From Escherichia fergusonii ATCC 35469 (GTDB taxonomy: Bacteria; Pseudomonadota; Gammaproteobacteria; Enterobacterales; Enterobacteriaceae): a stretch of 64,000 bases of DNA. The stretch is taken from assembly GCF_000026225.1 (NCBI RefSeq), contig NC_011740.1, forward strand, positions 1,302,001 through 1,366,000, in the 5' to 3' direction. Shown here piece by piece: positions 1-8,103 of the stretch. The notes beneath the pieces were generated by a model. That model was not told where the DNA came from and ran no database searches. It saw only the letters and a list, made by a program, of their open reading frames with translations. The position numbers and the translations under genes are program-made. The stretch's first letter is position 1. Each line of letters starts with the position of its first letter.

Positions 1-356
1 ATAATGCCGACTACTGGCGTTACCTGGTAGCCAGTGACGCTATCGACTGGCGGTAGTACGCCTATAACCTCGACCGAGGAAGGCGGAATAGCAACCTCTT
101 CTTCAGCTTCGCGAAGCGCGGCGGCAATGACTGATGTGTCGGTGTCATCAACCGCACCGCCAGGAAAAGCCACCTGTCCGGCGTGTTTACGCAGATGAAT
201 GGAGCGTTGGGTAAGCAATAACCCTGGCTGTGGTCGGCGTACAATGGGGATCAACACGGCAGCCTGACGATGATTTAACGTTTCCCTGTTAATTTGCGGG
301 CGCAAAAGTTGAAAGCGCGATAAAAAATCATCAAGCGTCAGGCTACTGTATTCCAC
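1..356 (-). CDS. nudL: NudL, Nudix hydrolase (C-terminus beyond window)
   Basis: The minus strand opens with a GTG at 356-354 and reads MEYSSLTLDDFLSRFQLLRP and onward, matching the start of E. coli NudL (YeaB), a Nudix-family hydrolase thought to act on nucleoside-diphosphate derivatives such as CoA. The Nudix box is visible around residues 67-90 (GGAVDDTD, then REAEEEV). The gene runs off the left edge, so about 118 of roughly 190 residues are present. The GTG lies only two bases after the pabB stop, so the two genes are almost certainly cotranscribed. The exact substrate cannot be read from the sequence. Confidence 0.9.
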   Translation of the reverse strand, partial: MEYSSLTLDDFLSRFQLLRPQINRETLNHRQAAVLIPIVRRPQPGLLLTQRSIHLRKHAGQVAFPGGAVDDTDTSVIAAALREAEEEVAIPPSSVEVIGVLPPVDSVTGYQVTPVVGI

Positions 357-358
357 GT

Positions 359-1720
359 TTATTTCTCCAGTTGACGTAGGATCTTATTAACTTTATCAAA
401 AGTTTCCTGATATTCCGCTTCTTCCTGGCTATCAGCGACAATACCACCGCCAGCGGAACAGTAAATTTGCCCGTTAACCGCCGTCAGCGTGCGGATGGTG
501 ATGTTGGTGTCCATGTTGCCGCAAAAGCTCAAATAACCAATGCTGCCACACCAGGCGTTGCGTCGCTGCGGTTCCAGTTCGTCGATAATTTCCATAGCCC
601 GTACTTTCGGTGCACCAGTTATTGAGCCTCCTGGGAAAGCCGCGCGCAGCAGATCGCTGGCGTGTAACTGTTCTGGTAGCCGCGCCGTTATGGTGCTGAC
701 CAGATGATGCACGGCAGGGAAGGGTTCGACCACGAACAGCTCTGGTACTTTTACCGAACCGGCTACGGCAACGCGACCGATATCATTACGCATTAAATCA
801 ACAATCATCAGATTTTCAGCGCGATCTTTGGGGGAGTTCGCCAGTTTCTCTGCCTGCTTGCTATCTTTCTGAGGGTCGGACAGGCGTGGCAGCGTGCCTT
901 TAATCGGGCGGGTCTGAATTTCACTATTATCGCAAAGGATAAACCGCTCTGGCGAAAGGCTTAAAATCGCGCCCTGTTCAAGACGCAAAAAAGCACTAAA
1001 TGGCGCGCGGTTGGCCTTATTAAGCTGAACGAATATTTGCCATTCATCACCAGAATAGGTCGCTTGAAAACGCTGGGCAAGATTCACCTGATAGCAATCG
1101 CCGCTGTGCAGATATTCCTGTACCTGGCGAAATTTTTCGCCGTACTGCTCGCGGGTCATATTGGATTGCCAGGCAGAAGTGAGCTGGAAATCAAGTTTTG
1201 ACGTGATTTGCTGGCTTTCAAGCCAGTCCAGGCGGGCATTGACATCAAAATGGCTGAGCAGAGAAATTACCTGACGCTGATGGTCGACAATCAGCGCCCA
1301 GTCGTAGATACCCACTGCCATATCAGGCAGATCGAGATCTTGCTCCGCAATTTCAGGCAATGATTCAAAACGGCGGCCTAGATCGTAGCCAAACAACCCC
1401 AGTGCGCCGCCCTGAAATGGCAAATCTTCGTTATGTGTTGGACAAATGTTGGTGCGGTCCAGCACCTGCTGGAGCACCTGTAGCGGGTCATCGGTAGTAG
1501 TTGTGCGTTTTTCGCCTTCACTAACAACGGTTTCTTTACCGAAAGTGGTTAAAGTGCAAATCGGCTCGGCCACCACAATATCGAAGCGACTATGCGGATG
1601 ATCGGCATAACCAGAATGTAAAATCATCGCCCATGGCAGGTGGCTTAAGCGGGAGAAATAAAATTCAGCGGCGTCCTGACGCCAGGGTAAAGTAATCACA
1701 GCGGGAGTTAACGTCTTCAT
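359..1720 (-). CDS. pabB: Aminodeoxychorismate synthase component I
   Basis: This 453-residue protein is full length for E. coli PabB. With the PabA glutaminase it converts chorismate and ammonia to 4-amino-4-deoxychorismate, the first step toward p-aminobenzoate and folate. The chorismate-binding domain fills the C-terminal half and shows the family signatures PIKGT, DLMRNDIGRVA, FPGGSITGAPK and SAGGGIV; the lysine of PIKGT is the nucleophile in this family. The N-terminal half is the anthranilate-synthase-I-like domain. It is the upstream gene of pabB-nudL and is divergent from yoaH. Confidence 0.97.
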   Translation of the reverse strand: MKTLTPAVITLPWRQDAAEFYFSRLSHLPWAMILHSGYADHPHSRFDIVVAEPICTLTTFGKETVVSEGEKRTTTTDDPLQVLQQVLDRTNICPTHNEDLPFQGGALGLFGYDLGRRFESLPEIAEQDLDLPDMAVGIYDWALIVDHQRQVISLLSHFDVNARLDWLESQQITSKLDFQLTSAWQSNMTREQYGEKFRQVQEYLHSGDCYQVNLAQRFQATYSGDEWQIFVQLNKANRAPFSAFLRLEQGAILSLSPERFILCDNSEIQTRPIKGTLPRLSDPQKDSKQAEKLANSPKDRAENLMIVDLMRNDIGRVAVAGSVKVPELFVVEPFPAVHHLVSTITARLPEQLHASDLLRAAFPGGSITGAPKVRAMEIIDELEPQRRNAWCGSIGYLSFCGNMDTNITIRTLTAVNGQIYCSAGGGIVADSQEEAEYQETFDKVNKILRQLEK

Positions 1721-1793
1721 CAGTCCTGACTCTACTGGCTATGTGCCGGGTAGCATGAAATAATTAGCGCCAACAATTTAGCAGGAGTTAACA

Positions 1794-1973
1794 ATGTTTG
1801 CAGGTTTACCTTCACTCACCCATGAACAGCAGCAAAAAGCCGTCGAGCGGATCCAGGAACTGATGGCGCAAGGGATGAGCAGCGGCCAGGCAATCGCGCT
1901 GGTGGCCGAAGAGCTGCGTGCCAACCACTCTGGCGAACGAATTGTGGCGCGTTTTGAGGATGAAGACGAGTAA
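1794..1973 (+). CDS. yoaH: Small conserved protein YoaH (UPF0181)
   Basis: This 59-residue ORF begins [20 protein letters not shown] and ends EDEDE, the same length and near-identical sequence to E. coli YoaH. It is small, acidic and probably helical, with no catalytic motif and no assigned function. A good ribosome site (GCAGGAG, 1781-1787) precedes the ATG. It is divergent from pabB across about 70 bases, and in K-12 it neighbours yoaC. Here about 1.5 kb of accessory DNA separates the two. Confidence 0.95.
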
Positions 1974-2012
1974 CGTTATGCGTCAGGTTGTAAGTATGAG
2001 AGGGAATTTATT

Positions 2013-2389
2013 ATGGAGAGTCTGGTGGCATTGGCGGGCGTGAAAGTCGCACATGAGGAACCGGATTATTTGCTTTTCTAAGTCAAATCAATGTTGATAG
2101 CGCACTGGATCTCAGAGACGACTCACCATTTGATGAACGCTGGATGTGCGAGTTTAATGCCGTCCAGCGAAGAGTCTTTTCTGAAGAAGTAATTAACGTA
2201 ATAGATACATTACGTGAGAGATCTTTCAAATTGGCTTTTCGTATAACGGGAAACAGTGATATTTCCGCCAGAATATCTGATGATATTGAGTTGATTAGCA
2301 AACGTATGGTCATGGGGGATCAACAATCCTGGGCGGTGAAGGGATTATGGTCCTGTTATTGCAATGGGCTGTTTCCGTGTCATATTTAA
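2013..2389 (+). pseudogene. Frameshifted small accessory gene
   Basis: An ATG at 2013 with an upstream GAGGG reads MESLVALAGVKVAHEEPDYL and then hits TAA at 2079-2081. The frame beginning inside this overlap (about 2057 onward) continues LSQINVDSALDLRDDSPFDE and runs to a stop at 2387-2389. Loss of one base in the tract at 2074-2080 would explain this; restoring it gives a continuous protein of about 125 residues with an acidic, helix-rich look. I do not recognise the family. It lies directly upstream of the 299-residue beta-rich gene, and both are absent from the corresponding K-12 interval. An alternative is a genuine shorter protein starting at the ATG at 2144. Confidence 0.55.
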
Positions 2390-2470
2390 AGCCGTAATAC
2401 ATACTTAAGTAAATTTTTTCACGGATGATTTGTTGATAAAAATAATAAATCATAATACAGGAGGTAGTAA

Positions 2471-3370
2471 ATGATAAATATTCCTTTAACCGCAATGGGC
2501 CATCAGCCTTGCGGTGAATTTGTTTCTTGTTCCGTCAGTTTTAATGGGCAAATATCTGTACTGGAAGTCGATCAGATACCTGAACGTATCCAGGGGATAT
2601 TTGTTTCGACAATAACGGAGGAAAGAACCTGGTACATTACGCTATATGGGATAAGGCCTCATTATGCGAGAAAGATTAATATTCACGATGCTTATAACTT
2701 CCACAAAATACAGGTTATTGACAACCAGCATATTTTATTAGTAGGTGCCCGGAGTCGGTTTGAAAATGGCGAGGGGGAGAAAAATGCAGCCATTTACACC
2801 ATGGATGGAAGACTGGTACGGCGATTTACATTGGGCGATGGCATCGAGGATGTCAGTGTGACAGAAAAGGGAGAAATATGGGTAAGCTACTTTGATGAAG
2901 GTGTCTTTGGAAATTATGGCTGGCAGATCCCTATGGGACAAAACGGTTTGGTAAAATATGATCTCTACGGTAATGTTTTATGGGAACAGAATGAGTTTTG
3001 TATTTTTGATTGCTATACATTAAATGTTGATAATGCGGCATCTGTTTGGTTTTATTATTATGCGGATTTTGAACTTGTTCATATAAAAAATAGTACCTTC
3101 ACACGATATGAAATTCCCGTTGAAGGGATGAGTTGTTTTGCTGTTTGTTTACCATGGATCATTGCTGATAACGGCTATCAACAATCTTATTCCTTTTCTG
3201 TGTTCAGGCAAGACGGACAGCGATTTAAAAAACATGATGATATTGTATTTACACAGCCTGGTGGGCGGCAAATCGACCCGGTTTTCAGGAAGATGCGTGG
3301 CAAATGGATTTTAGTAATGACTGAAACAGAACTCTATTATGGAGAGATCGCACCGTCGATATTTTATTGA
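2471..3370 (+). CDS. Hypothetical beta-propeller-like protein, accessory
   Basis: This 299-residue protein starts behind a strong AGGAGGT at the correct distance. It is rich in aromatic residues and short alternating beta-strand patterns. Repeated units of the type AIYTMDGRLVRRFTLGDGI, then GEIWVSYFDEGVFGNYGW, then GLVKYDLYGNVLWE look like WD40/NHL-style blades, so a beta-propeller fold is my inference. There is no signal peptide, membrane segment or catalytic motif. The coding DNA is visibly more AT-rich than neighbouring genes, which suggests horizontal acquisition. It sits between yoaH and yoaC, where K-12 has nothing comparable. Function unknown. Confidence 0.75.
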   Translation: MINIPLTAMGHQPCGEFVSCSVSFNGQISVLEVDQIPERIQGIFVSTITEERTWYITLYGIRPHYARKINIHDAYNFHKIQVIDNQHILLVGARSRFENGEGEKNAAIYTMDGRLVRRFTLGDGIEDVSVTEKGEIWVSYFDEGVFGNYGWQIPMGQNGLVKYDLYGNVLWEQNEFCIFDCYTLNVDNAASVWFYYYADFELVHIKNSTFTRYEIPVEGMSCFAVCLPWIIADNGYQQSYSFSVFRQDGQRFKKHDDIVFTQPGGRQIDPVFRKMRGKWILVMTETELYYGEIAPSIFY

Positions 3371-3456
3371 TATGTCCGCTCTATCACTGTACTTCTTGCA
3401 CGCGAGATTGCAGTGGGCGCACTGATAAAAAGAAGAACAAGAGAGTTGTATGATGG

Positions 3457-3497
3457 CAAAAAAATGGACGCTTTTCTGATTTAGATGAAAGCGTCCA
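3457..3497 (-). terminator. Intrinsic terminator after yoaC
   Basis: A ten-base stem (TGGACGCTTT at 3465-3474 with its complement at 3488-3497) is followed on the minus strand by an uninterrupted run of Ts (complement of the A-run at 3457-3464). It lies about 30 bases past the yoaC stop and would end leftward transcription before the accessory insertion. Confidence 0.8.
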
Positions 3498-3525
3498 TGT
3501 CGATTTCTGCTGATAGAGAGTTAAA

Positions 3526-3825
3526 CTATACCAGCGCTTTGAGTTCGTCATGCATATATGACGTAAAATATTCCGGGTTTTTTATCACCACACGCTCACC
3601 AGACTCCATTTTTTTTGCCCAGCGAACCATCTTCTGTGTGAACTCAGGGTTCCATCCTTCCTCGTTCCCTCGCGCAATGATGTCGTCGGCACTCGCGGGT
3701 ACTCCCAAATCTTTCAGACATTTAAAGATTCCCTTTGCAGTGCTTTCATTCATAGAACTTGGCGTTGATGCTGATATATCCATGGCACCAATGAAATCCA
3801 GGGCTTTATCTATTACAGCAGGCAT
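3526..3825 (-). CDS. yoaC: YoaC, DUF1889 protein
   Basis: This 99-residue protein (MPAVIDKALDFIGAMDISAS to MHDELKALV) matches E. coli YoaC in length and most of its sequence; the family has no established function. An upstream in-frame ATG at 3915 would add 30 residues, but the ATG at 3825 has a clear AAGGA ribosome site and gives the family length, so it is preferred. It lies downstream of yoaB on the same strand with a hairpin in the 260-base gap, and ends in a strong terminator. Confidence 0.92.
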   Translation of the reverse strand: MPAVIDKALDFIGAMDISASTPSSMNESTAKGIFKCLKDLGVPASADDIIARGNEEGWNPEFTQKMVRWAKKMESGERVVIKNPEYFTSYMHDELKALV

Positions 3826-4027
3826 ATTCTTATCCTTAAAATTAACCACGTAATCAATAAGTCTATATGACCTCAAATTGCCTCTAAGATCAAAGGGATT
3901 ATAAACATCTATCATGCGCTAGTCTGTTGACATCTGTGTTTTTTGCCGAACACAGTGAGGCGCGACACAGTTTAAGCCTGTTTTATTGCGCCCGGAACGA
4001 GGGATAACAGAGTGGGTTCGCGAAGGA

Positions 4028-4054
4028 CTGACCGAATCCTGCAAAATCGGTCAG
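4028..4054 (-). terminator. Hairpin downstream of yoaB
   Basis: CTGACCGA (4028-4035) pairs perfectly with TCGGTCAG (4047-4054) just past the yoaB stop. No T-run follows on the minus strand, so this may be an mRNA-stabilising or weak termination structure rather than an efficient terminator. Confidence 0.45.
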
Positions 4055-4086
4055 TATTATCTGGTTATTTTCTGCGCTGGAATAAC

Positions 4087-4431
4087 TTAAACCGCAGCAA
4101 CAATCTTAATTTCAACTTTATACTGTGGATTCATCAGTCCCGCTTGTACCGTGCAGCGCACCGGAGCATGGCCTGCGACAACCCATGCATCCCATGCTTT
4201 ATTCATTGCTGCAAAATCACTTTTGTCAGCCAGGAAAATGGTGGCATCCAGAATGCGTGACTTACTGCTTCCCTGTTTTTCCAGCACGGCATCGATTTGC
4301 GCAAGGGTATTGGCAGTCTGTTCGAAAGCGTCGGCGTCAAGGTTTTCCGGCACACCAGTGTAGTAGAGGGTGTTATTGTGGATCACAACATCAGACCAGC
4401 GGGCTTCGGCGTCGATACGGATAATGGTCAT
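4087..4431 (-). CDS. yoaB: RidA/YjgF-family protein YoaB
   Basis: This 114-residue protein belongs to the RidA (YER057c/UK114) family, trimeric enamine/imine deaminases. It carries typical segments such as YYTGVPENLD, a central DAVLEKQGSSKSRILDATIF, and the C-terminal APVRCTVQAGLMNPQYKVEI, where the arginine of the CTVQAGL region is the usual ligand-binding residue. The start at 4431 has a GGAG six bases upstream and gives the K-12 length. Substrate specificity of YoaB is not known. Upstream lies an ERIC-remnant-bearing spacer and the DUF4177 pair, both absent from this place in K-12. Confidence 0.93.
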   Translation of the reverse strand: MTIIRIDAEARWSDVVIHNNTLYYTGVPENLDADAFEQTANTLAQIDAVLEKQGSSKSRILDATIFLADKSDFAAMNKAWDAWVVAGHAPVRCTVQAGLMNPQYKVEIKIVAAV

Positions 4432-4542
4432 GAGAATCTCCATTGATATATTCATCAACCACTAAGACTGCCATATCTTAACCTTTTCGTCATTGCTGCT
4501 TATGTTGATTGGTTAAAAAAGACTCAGCAATGGTGCGCACTA

Positions 4543-4566
4543 CTCGAATTATTTAGAGTTATTGGT
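4543..4566. repeat. Possible ERIC end fragment
   Basis: The stretch around ACTCGAATTATTTAGAGTTA closely resembles the terminal inverted-repeat arm of ERIC (IRU) elements. No partner arm lies at the normal distance, so it is probably a remnant. Confidence 0.4.
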
Positions 4567-4632
4567 GAATAAAAGTAAAAAAGCACCATATCGTTTTTTA
4601 TTACGTATAGGGTGCTTAATCTTAAAGACAAT

Positions 4633-4683
4633 TATATTCGTCATACTTCGAGTGGCATGTGCTGCGACTTGAATTATTGAGTA
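4633..4683. repeat. Internally deleted ERIC element
   Basis: The left half (TATATTCGTCATACTTCGAG, then GGCATGTGCTGCG) resembles one ERIC arm and the right half (ACTTGAATTATTGAGTATT) the other, but the central body is missing, leaving about 50 bases instead of about 127. It ends exactly at the stop codon of the adjacent small membrane-protein gene. Confidence 0.6.
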
Positions 4684-4896
4684 TTAATCAATATAACCAT
4701 CTTTTTTCATTTGCTTTTCTTCACAATACTCACGGCGACAGAGGCCAATGACCAGCACGATAACATCAATAACACCAGCAGTTATAGATATTTTAACAAA
4801 GGTGACTGCGCGTAACGGCGTAACCCAAAGTTGAAATAGCGCCAGTACTGACCAGAGAACCAGGATAGTCAGGCAAATTATTGATGTGGTTTTCAT
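4684..4896 (-). CDS. Small two-helix membrane protein
   Basis: This 70-residue protein has two hydrophobic segments, residues about 5-27 and 33-52, with charged cytosolic-type ends (RREYCEEKQMKKDGYID). No family name can be assigned with confidence. Its ATG overlaps the stop of the upstream DUF4177 gene by four bases (ATGA), indicating translational coupling and a shared role, perhaps tethering or modulating that partner at the inner membrane (inference). The gene ends directly against an ERIC remnant, and the pair is not present between yoaB and yoaA in K-12. Confidence 0.7.
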   Translation of the reverse strand: MKTTSIICLTILVLWSVLALFQLWVTPLRAVTFVKISITAGVIDVIVLVIGLCRREYCEEKQMKKDGYID

Positions 4897-5105
4897 AGGT
4901 CTCTTTCGAGGATGACGACGTAAGCTTCACGACGGAAAAACAACAGCATACGACGCATATCTTTTTCCATTGTGATTACACGCCATCCTTCCTGGGCATT
5001 TTTATTGAGAAAAATTGAAAATTTAACGGGATCGACTTTAGAAGCACCGAAAAGAATACTCCCTAACATCCCTTCCTGATAAATGACGGCTTTATACTCT
5101 TTCAC
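4893..5105 (-). CDS. DUF4177-like small protein
   Basis: This 70-residue protein (MKEYKAVIYQEG... AQEGWRVITMEKD... YVVILER) shows the DUF4177 pattern: a short N-terminal strand, a helix ending in an aromatic 'EGW' turn, and a C-terminal strand ending in ILER. Members are small cytosolic proteins of unknown function, often found beside membrane proteins or in mobile regions. The ribosome site AAGGATAAGAG precedes the ATG. It is the first gene of a coupled pair with the two-helix protein and is divergent from yoaA across a 296-base AT-rich spacer in which I see no further gene. Confidence 0.72.
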   Translation of the reverse strand: MKEYKAVIYQEGMLGSILFGASKVDPVKFSIFLNKNAQEGWRVITMEKDMRRMLLFFRREAYVVILERDL

Positions 5106-5401
5106 TCTCTTATCCTTGAATTACATATGAAAGTTGTGTGATTAAACTACTCCTTGCCGTTGCAAATGGTAATTGATAAAGCTTTAAAAAGAAATATCTC
5201 ACGACGATTAAATATATATAGATTGTGGTGATATTTAAAATGCCTGGATATTGTTAAATAATATTATTTGCGATAATTATAAAGACTAAACATAAATAAA
5301 ACGTTATTTACTCATCAAAGTACGCTTCTGCAGAGAAAGGCAACCGTGGCATAAAGCCTGCGACCCTGACATAATCCCTGTTCAAATCAACAGGGGGTAG
5401 T

Positions 5402-7312
5402 GTGACAGACGATTTTGCACCAGACGGCCAACTGGCAAAAGCGATACCAGGCTTTAAGCCGCGTGAACCACAGCGACAGATGGCGGTAGCCGTCACCCAG
5501 GCGATAGAAAAAAGCCAGCCGCTGGTGGTGGAAGCAGGAACCGGTACGGGCAAAACCTACGCTTACCTGGCCCCTGCGCTGCGGGCGAAAAAGAAAGTCA
5601 TTATCTCGACCGGCTCAAAAGCGTTGCAGGATCAGCTCTACAGCCGCGATTTGCCAACGGTCTCAAAGGCGTTGAAATACACGGGCAACGTGGCGTTGCT
5701 GAAAGGGCGCTCAAACTACCTCTGCCTCGAACGTCTCGAACAGCAGGCGCTGGCGGGCGGCGATTTGCCAGTACAAACCTTAAGTGATGTGATCCTCCTG
5801 CGCTCCTGGTCTAATCAGACGGTAGATGGTGATATCAGCACCTGCGTCAGCGTGGCGGAAGATTCACAGGCGTGGCCGTTGGTCACCAGCACCAACGACA
5901 ACTGTCTTGGCAGCGATTGCCCGATGTATAAAGATTGCTTTGTGGTTAAAGCACGCAAAAAAGCGATGGACGCCGATGTGGTGGTGGTGAACCATCATCT
6001 GTTTCTCGCGGATATGGTGGTGAAAGAGAGCGGATTTGGCGAACTTATCCCGGAAGCAGACGTGATGATCTTCGACGAAGCCCACCAGTTGCCGGACATT
6101 GCCAGCCAGTACTTTGGTCAGTCACTCTCCAGTCGACAACTGCTCGACCTGGCAAAAGACATCACCATCGCCTACCGTACCGAATTAAAAGATACCCAGC
6201 AGTTACAAAAGTGCGCCGACCGTCTTGCCCAGAGCGCGCAGGATTTTCGCCTGCAATTAGGTGAGCCAGGTTATCGCGGCAATTTGCGCGAACTGTTAGC
6301 CAATCCGCAAATTCAGCGGGCATTTTTACTGCTCGATGACACCCTTGAACTTTGTTATGACGTAGCGAAACTGTCACTGGGGCGTTCCGCCTTGCTGGAT
6401 GCAGCATTTGAACGCGCCACCCTTTATCGTACGCGGCTTAAACGGCTGAAAGAGATTAATCAGCCGGGTTACAGCTACTGGTACGAATGTACCTCGCGCC
6501 ATTTCACTCTCGCGCTGACGCCGCTAAGCGTTGCGGATAAATTCAAAGAGTTAATGGCGCAAAAGCCAGGTAGCTGGATCTTTACCTCGGCAACATTGTC
6601 TGTGAATGACGATCTGCACCATTTCACCTCGCGGCTTGGGATAGAACAGGCGGAGTCGTTGCTGTTGCCAAGCCCGTTTGATTACAGCCGCCAGGCGTTA
6701 CTCTGTGTGCCGCGCAACCTGCCGCAAACCAACCAGCCGGGTTCCGCGCGGCAACTGGCGGCAATGCTGCGACCGATCATCGAAGCTAACAACGGTCGTT
6801 GTTTTATGCTTTGTACCTCGCACGCCATGATGCGCGATCTGGCTGAGCAGTTCCGCGCCACCATGACGCTTCCCGTGTTGTTGCAGGGGGAAACCAGCAA
6901 AGGCCAACTGCTACAGCAGTTTGTCAGCGCCGGTAACGCGCTGCTTGTGGCGACCAGCAGTTTCTGGGAAGGTGTGGACGTGCGCGGTGATACGCTGTCG
7001 CTGGTGATTATCGACAAGTTGCCGTTTACCTCGCCGGATGACCCACTGTTAAAAGCGCGCATGGAAGATTGCCGTTTGCGCGGTGGTGACCCGTTCGATG
7101 AAGTGCAGCTGCCAGATGCCGTCATTACTCTCAAACAGGGAGTAGGGCGACTGATTCGCGACGCCGACGATCGCGGCGTGCTGGTGATTTGCGATAATCG
7201 GCTGGTGATGCGCCCTTATGGTGCGACGTTCCTTGCCAGCCTGCCGCCCGCGCCGCGCACCCGTGACATTGCCCGTGCGGTTCGTTTCCTTGCGATACCA
7301 TCCTCCAGGTAA
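5402..7312 (+). CDS. yoaA: DinG/XPD-family ATP-dependent helicase YoaA
   Basis: This 636-residue superfamily 2 iron-sulfur helicase, related to DinG and eukaryotic XPD, starts at GTG. Walker A is EAGTGTGKT (residues 44-52), the Fe-S cluster cysteines lie around residues 108-180 (NYLCLER, then CLGSDCPMYKDC), and the Walker B/DEAH box is MIFDEAHQ. C-terminal motifs include FTSATL, ATSSFWEGVDVRGD and GVGRLIRD. In E. coli, YoaA acts with the HolC (chi) subunit in replication-fork repair and tolerance of chain-terminating nucleotides. tsaB follows after 57 bases, so readthrough into it is likely. Confidence 0.96.
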   Translation: MTDDFAPDGQLAKAIPGFKPREPQRQMAVAVTQAIEKSQPLVVEAGTGTGKTYAYLAPALRAKKKVIISTGSKALQDQLYSRDLPTVSKALKYTGNVALLKGRSNYLCLERLEQQALAGGDLPVQTLSDVILLRSWSNQTVDGDISTCVSVAEDSQAWPLVTSTNDNCLGSDCPMYKDCFVVKARKKAMDADVVVVNHHLFLADMVVKESGFGELIPEADVMIFDEAHQLPDIASQYFGQSLSSRQLLDLAKDITIAYRTELKDTQQLQKCADRLAQSAQDFRLQLGEPGYRGNLRELLANPQIQRAFLLLDDTLELCYDVAKLSLGRSALLDAAFERATLYRTRLKRLKEINQPGYSYWYECTSRHFTLALTPLSVADKFKELMAQKPGSWIFTSATLSVNDDLHHFTSRLGIEQAESLLLPSPFDYSRQALLCVPRNLPQTNQPGSARQLAAMLRPIIEANNGRCFMLCTSHAMMRDLAEQFRATMTLPVLLQGETSKGQLLQQFVSAGNALLVATSSFWEGVDVRGDTLSLVIIDKLPFTSPDDPLLKARMEDCRLRGGDPFDEVQLPDAVITLKQGVGRLIRDADDRGVLVICDNRLVMRPYGATFLASLPPAPRTRDIARAVRFLAIPSSR

Positions 7313-7369
7313 TTTGTTACGGAGTATGGTATGATGCGCGCCTTTTTATTGATCTAAGCACGAAGACCC

Positions 7370-8065
7370 ATGCGAATTCTGGCTATCGATACCGCGACAG
7401 AGGCCTGCTCTGTTGCCCTGTGGAACGACGGTACTGTCAACGCTCATTTTGAGCTTTGCCCTCGTGAACATACTCAACGAATCTTACCGATGGTGCAGGA
7501 GATCCTGATCACCAGCGGAACTTCCCTGACTGACATAAACGCTCTTGCTTACGGGCGCGGCCCCGGTAGCTTTACCGGCGTGCGCATTGGTATTGGCATC
7601 GCGCAAGGGCTGGCGCTTGGCGCGGAGCTGCCGATGATTGGCGTCTCCACGCTAATGACGATGGCGCAAGGGGCGTGGCGCAAAAACGGCGCAACCCGCG
7701 TGCTGGCAGCCATTGACGCGCGAATGGGCGAAGTTTACTGGGCCGAATATCAGCGTGATGAAAACGGCATCTGGCACGGTGAAGAAACCGAAGCCGTACT
7801 CAAACCAGAACTCGTTCATGAACGGATGCAACAGCTTTCCGGCGAATGGGTGACCGTAGGGACAGGCTGGCAAGCCTGGCCGGATCTCGGTAAAGAGAGC
7901 GGGCTGGTTTTGCGCGATGGTGAAGTATTACTGCCTGCCGCCGAAGATATGTTGCCCATTGCCAGCCAGATGTTTACTGAGGGTAAAACGGTGGCGGTGG
8001 AACATGCCGAGCCGGTTTATTTACGTAACAACGTCGCGTGGAAGAAACTTCCTGGCAAAGAATGA
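7370..8065 (+). CDS. tsaB: TsaB, tRNA t6A37 synthesis subunit
   Basis: This 231-residue protein matches E. coli TsaB (YeaZ). It has the ASKHA-type N-terminal segment MRILAIDTATEACSVALWND and the GRGPGSFTGVRIGIGIAQGL motif that forms the interface with TsaD. With TsaD and TsaE it transfers threonylcarbamoyl-AMP to adenosine 37 of ANN-decoding tRNAs; TsaB itself is a catalytically inactive scaffold. The gene is essential in E. coli. It sits in a co-directional row with yoaA, yeaY and fadD. Confidence 0.97.
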   Translation: MRILAIDTATEACSVALWNDGTVNAHFELCPREHTQRILPMVQEILITSGTSLTDINALAYGRGPGSFTGVRIGIGIAQGLALGAELPMIGVSTLMTMAQGAWRKNGATRVLAAIDARMGEVYWAEYQRDENGIWHGEETEAVLKPELVHERMQQLSGEWVTVGTGWQAWPDLGKESGLVLRDGEVLLPAAEDMLPIASQMFTEGKTVAVEHAEPVYLRNNVAWKKLPGKE

Positions 8066-8103
8066 ATCTTAAGTGTATGCCCTGAGAAAAAAGGAGTCGC
8101 ATC

